This document shows, one piece after another, positions 58,675-64,000 of a DNA stretch of 64,000 nt. How positions within the stretch are numbered: position 1 is the stretch's first letter; the number at the start of each line of letters is the position of its first letter. Source of the stretch: Epiperipatus broadwayi (Eukaryota > Onychophora > Udeonychophora > Euonychophora > Peripatidae); contig JAQFVV010006623.1 of assembly GCA_028023455.1 (NCBI GenBank), positions 151,501 to 215,500 on the forward strand, read 5' to 3'. A program made the position numbers and the translations under genes. A model generated the notes under the pieces. It worked only from the letters and a program-made list of their open reading frames with translations, did not search any database and had not been told where the DNA came from.

Positions 58675-60082
58675 TGTGTTTAGTGGTTAAACTGAAAGTT
58701 GTTTATAAATCACCTGTATGCAGTATACATATATACTTGTTTCTTGCCAAAACAGAAAATAATGTTTGCTTTTAACTTAACCCTCGATCTTAATTTTAAA
58801 TTTGAAAGTTTTATATAAACCAATGTAATTGTGTTAATGAACTAAATGGCTTTTTTTTTAAATAACAGATTTTAAATTGGCAAGTTTAAAATAGCAAATA
58901 AAAAAAAAAGCAAATTAGAATCAATGAGAGAAGGGACTTAAATATCTTGATTTGACAGGATTAATAAACTTTTTTAAATGACATTAAATATTTTAGTCAC
59001 AGAATATATATTTATTAAATTTACCTCCTTCATCTGATTCGTAAATAATAAGTTTAGCAGATTTAAGAAGAATTGAGTATATTACAATAGTCGATCTTCC
59101 TTAATATACACAATTAATTAAGCATTGGTCAAAATACAATAAGAAAATATTTTAAATAATGCAATAAAATATCTACATAATACAGTAAGAAACATATTTT
59201 ACAGAATGATTAATATACAATTATTTAAGCAAGGAGAGAGAATATTAAAGAGACTTTAATTGTTTACTGGTAAATTTAAATTTATAAAGTTAAAATAAAT
59301 CACTACTTTCACAGACCTTCGAAGAATTTTGATAGACAGTAAAACACTATGCTGAACTTCCCAGTATAATTCATTGGTCCTATGGGGTAGTGTTATTGGA
59401 TATTGGCTGGCTCATGACATTGTAATAAAGGCTTCTTATTGTTGATGATGACATAGTTATGTCAGCAACTTGGATTGTCAATTGTAGGCAGGGACATTAG
59501 TGGCATCACATTTTATAGTACCAGGGCACTTCATACTCAACTCCTCAGACATGGTCAGAGAAATTGAGGTATTCTACTCTCTGGTCATGATGTGATGTAA
59601 TTTAGCAGCTTAAAAAAACATTACAAGAACTAACTCTCTTTCCTACCCCTATATATATATATATTCCTCAAAATCAAGGCATCCAGATGTTTTCAAATTG
59701 ATTTATTTTAAAAGAGAAAAATTGTTTTCTTTACTATCTAAAAAAAATCTTGCTGATCGCAATCTTGATCTAGTTTAATTTTAAAATTTTACTAATTACA
59801 TTTTCTTAATTAAATTCTGAATGTCTTTGATTTTATCTGATCCCCACACTAATTACATGTTTTTGTCACCTTTTCCCCTAAATAATTACAAAATTAGAAT
59901 TTAATTTATACATTCTTTTATCATCACTTGATTTTAATTAACTAGTTACTTTTTTTTGTTGACTTGAAACCCCCCTTTTACTCCCACATAACAATATTAA
60001 ATTGCATAATAAAATTAAATTTTACATTATTTTTTAATGCCTTAGTATTATAACTTTATGGCAACAATATATATACATAAAG

Positions 60083-60121
<39 letters not shown>

Positions 60122-60122
60122 T
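60083..60122 (+). repeat. compound microsatellite (CA)n(TA)n
   Basis: About nine CA units are followed by about eleven TA units. Confidence 0.9.
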
Positions 60123-60969
60123 ATAATGGAACCACAGGGTATACCATAAGATGATGAGAATATGACTCAGTAGTTGGATGACTTGAATACAATGTGTCAA
60201 CCAACTTACAACAAGTCATATCCTAAATCCATGATTCGGTGTCCCATTTGGGTGCAGCAGATATTACAGAATCAGAAATGATATATAACAAAGGGCACAC
60301 ATCTCACTACTGTCAGACCTAGGCCTTCGAATAGGATGCTAAAAATGTCACAATAAAATACCCAGTTCCAAGTCACATCTACTTTCAATATACTAACTTA
60401 TAATTTACTTACAACATTTTAATGTAACTTAGACTAGTGCATATTTATTACATCTCCCTTTTTGGGCTCCATTACACCATAGAATTTAAACTGAGGGAGT
60501 TCTTGCAGTCAGCTCTCTTCAGGACTGAACCTACTAAATTATTAACCAAATATGCCTATATATAAGGATAGATAAAAATATTGATGATGATTAAACTATT
60601 AGAAGAGCAACAATACTGATGATCATCATCAAACCTTTAATGGTGTAAATTCTTAATGATAATGATGATGAAACCTTTCATAGCATGAATGTATAATGAT
60701 GATGGTGATGATCAAACAGAGATCAGATTGGTTTAAACAACTCAATACATTTATTAATAATCTAAACATATAATAATGAATATTTACAAAAAAATATATT
60801 AATTTAACAAGAAGGATCTACTATCATTTTATGGCTTAATACATATAAATTTCTCTGATTCAGATTCAGATTTCATTCTGGAAATCTTTCCTCAATTAAT
60901 CTTTATTTACACTAGAGAAACAAATAATTCAAAGTACAATATATACAAAACGATATTAAATAATTCACA

Positions 60970-61022
<53 letters not shown>
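60970..61022 (+). repeat. (TA)n microsatellite
   Basis: About 25 TA units with a single phase break (TATTATA) near the middle. Confidence 0.9.
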
Positions 61023-61026
<4 letters not shown>

Positions 61027-63124
61027 AAAAGAAAATGAGAGTTAAGTAATTCTAACTCTATCCCACTAATATGATTGTTATAATGATATTTCTAGTTTGG
61101 GGTAAATATATTTACAACTATTTTTAAAATATATATATATATATAGTCCCACTCCCATTTATATATGTAAGTCATAGTAAAATTAATGAAAGATAAGAAA
61201 AAGACCATTTACTCAAGTGGATTAATTGTGCACTCAGAAATAAAACAATTATAAGCAGATATTATTAAAAAACCTATTAGTAATTAATATAGTTTTGTTT
61301 GTTCTAAAATTTGCCCTCAATGTTAAATATATATTAAAAAAACTTACTTGAGGACACTATGTTGGATCAATGTTGAATTTCCAGAGGGATCTGTAAATTT
61401 ACTTTAATTAAAAATTATACATATTTTTTATTGACTATGATCCCTACTCTCCTTTGTATGTCAACATATGATACATATGATACTCACTGCTCCCACTTTC
61501 AAAATGCAGGTGATCGAATTTGAAAATGAATCTTGAATACACAATAAAAAAAAATCATAATACATAAAAATTTCAAATAAAAACAATAAAAACAAAAATA
61601 AAAATCATGTGAATCAAAATAAAATATATTTATCCTGAGGAAAGCAAGCATTTTGTCTACAGTTAATAGTGTATAAATTTAAATGTCAATCTCCATGCAT
61701 AATGTTCCTGTTCATCAACTTTGTTGCTATTTATGCATTTCATGCTACTTCATTAAAACAAATACATGCAAATTATCTCTTCTGAACATATATAAATCCA
61801 TTGAAGATTGAGGTTCACCAGCAATTTGTAAAATAAACATTTTGATGGATAATTTTATAATAATATTGAAGCTAGCCTTGGAACACTGTCGGTATTGGTT
61901 TTTCACCCCACACACATTGTAATGACCATTTTATCAATCACTATTATGCTGTGGCTTCAATAAATATTTAAAAAATGGCTTAAAGAAACAATTAATTTCT
62001 AGTATTTTCACGTTTCTTTTTTACTTATTTCCAAAACAACGAATTCAAACTTGCAGAATAAATTAAGTCATTAGTTCATTCCTGCTAATTATAAATTGAA
62101 ATTTAAATTTCCAGTTTCTTTCTATCTAAATTATAACAATTTTGTATAAATTTTAAACTATCGACATTAAATTTTAAAATACATATTCTTACTGTTTTCT
62201 TTCCTTTTTAAACGCTGAACATTTTTTTATTTTTAAAACAAATAAATGACTTTTTTATGTGCTAATAATTGTGCTGTTAGTCCACAAGTGAAGTAAAAGC
62301 TAGATTGTTTTTCTAATGCTAGCTAAAACCTATTGTATCAACTTAATCAATATATATATACAACTTTATTATTATTATTTTTTATTCTTCATTATTCTAA
62401 ACTCAGTCACATACCAACTATTTTGACCTCATATATATATATTGACCTTTGTCATGTCTGTCTTATAAATCAATTAATTATTATCTTAATTAATGATATT
62501 AAATAAAGAAAAAAAGTTAATTTCTACTAATAGACAAACATATTAGTTTATATGTATGTTTATATATGTATATACTTCATGTGTATAAGCAGGTATGTAG
62601 GATATTTTATTTGCTACTACTTGATCTGAATTCAAACATTGTGAAAAAACTGGGATTTGTGTGATGGTTGGTTGTAAGCCATTTCTTACAACACCCCTCT
62701 TTTTAACAGAGTTAAAATTTTAAACTGGATTTTAAATGTTAGCATTCACAAGTATGTTTAAAATGTATGATTATTTTGGGTTTGGTGAAGGGTTGCTACA
62801 TTAATTTCCTGACTTTCTAACATTCTATTTTTCTATTATTTAATAGCTGGTTTTGGGAAGTTTAAATAATGTGCTGGATTTAGGGCTTTTATTGTTTTAT
62901 AATGGATGCATAACCAATAATGTCTATGTTACAAAAGGAACATGAAATCATTTATTTGCTAACCTTCTTAATGCTCCTTTGAGGCTTATTGGACTTTGAA
63001 GGTCTAGTCAAATATCAAAACATGTTTAAGCTAGCCTCTAGATATTTCCATGATTGTATCTAAGCGTTACTTGAGAAATACCCTCATCAAACTTAATATC
63101 CCTAACCCTGTACTATATATATAT

Positions 63125-64000
63125 TGTAATGATAAATAAATATGCCATTAAATTAATTTAAAATAAAAACTAAGTTCGCAAATAAAAATAAATTTATTAA
63201 AAATCTAAAAGCTAAAAAAAAAATTAAAGAGTTGTTAAACGTATATATATTCGCACAGATGCAAAACTTTAAAAATATATATTTTTTTTTAATAAATGAA
63301 AAAAGTGTTTGAACGTATATTTTTGTAAAAAGATTTATATATTTTTGTAAATGGAAATGATTGTTTTATAAATTAATTGAAAAGCAAACTAACCCTTGGG
63401 GCACTTAAAATAAATGAAATATAGATAAGAGAATAAAAAGAATTAGCTTGTCCAATATAGAAGCAGCAAATAAAGGCCCCAGACCATAATGAAATAATGG
63501 AACAGTGATGTTTTTGTTCGTGGAATCCATAGGAGGATTATAAAAGAAAAACGATTCAAATTAAGACAGTTTTTCCTGACAGTTCCAACTTGATTTTGTG
63601 AGAAAAATGATAAGATGCCCTTGTCGTTCTCTTTCTTATTTTAAAAATGAAATGACTGTGATACCAGAATGGAACCAGCTAAGGCTACCTCCAGAATATC
63701 AGACGGGTCTTCCATGAAAGTCTTCATGGGAGTTGACAACAGGAATCGTGAGCTCTTCTACTGTAAGGTGTAAATGAAAAAATTTGACTACAAATAATTA
63801 AGAACTTTAAAGATTTAACAAGCGTAATTTTTTTTAAATGAACTTTTATCTGACTTAAAGTCTCCAAATTAATAATTAATATTTAAATTTTATATAGTTA
63901 AGTTTGCTAAAATCATTTCCATTTTTTTATATATTTCTATTAATATTTATTTGTATAAATTATTTAAATGCATAAATTTAAGTTGGGTATGGACGTTGCA
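63125..64000 (-). repeat. LTR-like repeat family 1, copy C, inverted and cut by the window end
   Basis: The sequence matches the reverse complement of the 3' part of copies A and B. Landmarks in order are TGTAATG, AAGTTCGCARATAAAAAT, a TTCGCACAGATG segment, AAATGGAAATGATTGTTTT, AACCCTTGGGGCACT (A reads CTAGCCCTTGGGCATCT in complement), and ACCAGCTAA...ACCTCC near 63674. It is more diverged from A and B than these are from each other. It runs off the right edge of the window. Confidence 0.5.

Larger units (their letters stand above)
58675..63124. other. AT-rich sequence with microsatellites and mixed patches
   Basis: No gene was recognised. Mixed-composition patches lie at 59300-59640 and 60125-60540. 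At 60445-60470 the sequence TATTACA is followed by TCTCCCTTTTTGGGCTC. In the minus sense this resembles a polypurine tract abutting an LTR start, but the partner end was not found. TGATGA-rich sequence lies at 60590-60725. Confidence 0.35.

Noticed and set aside
60083-61022. TA and CA microsatellites as possible regulatory or structural signals
   Set aside because: Ordinary simple repeats for such AT-rich DNA; listed as repeats only.

Overview
The window is a strongly AT-rich stretch of eukaryotic nuclear DNA, most likely from an arthropod and probably an insect. It has spliced exons with polypyrimidine/AG acceptors, long introns, abundant TA-rich microsatellites, and Ty3/mdg4, RTE, hAT and foldback elements. 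No prokaryotic feature (operon, ribosome binding site, CRISPR array) is visible.

Cellular genes. One gene is recognised with confidence. It is NDUFS5, the 15 kDa twin-CX9C subunit of mitochondrial complex I. It is on the + strand, with coding exons at 5982-6167 and 15313-15414 separated by a 9.1-kb phase-0 intron. A second, unidentified + strand gene may end at 27284: an exon ending at 27011 splices in frame to a short last exon at 27227-27284, with AATAAA 69 bases past the stop. A protein-like exon on the - strand at 3532-3761 is also not recognised.

Mobile DNA makes up most of the recognisable content. (1) 32179-37646 is a young Ty3/mdg4-type LTR retrotransposon of the Mag/K02A2.6-like kind. 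It has 575-bp LTRs of about 99% identity and a perfect 5-bp target duplication. It is broken by an in-frame stop, a frameshift and a protease active-site change. (2) 50429-53748 is an older minus-strand LTR element of related type. It keeps gag but has lost reverse transcriptase, RNase H and the integrase core. (3) 39886-41830 is a 5'-truncated RTE-clade LINE with one frameshift and a (TGA)n tail. (4) 45079-46476 is a decayed hAT transposase of the SCAND3/ZBED5-like group. (5) 46797-48014 is a foldback element with arms of more than 500 bp. (6) Two copies of a small hairpin MITE lie at 44.1 and 58.5 kb. (7) Several long, non-coding, LTR-like repeats begin with TGTAYCGGTC or a variant. Among them are a clearly homologous set at 15856-17792, 18445-21936 (interrupted by about 1.7 kb) and, inverted, 63125 to the window end.

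The remaining AT-rich stretches hold no gene that I can support. The layout is an arthropod intergenic/intronic landscape built by repeated nested insertion. For example, the Ty3 element and perhaps the RTE sit inside an older LTR-like repeat that starts at 31682. All homology calls are from recognition of motifs and family architecture by eye; no search was run.
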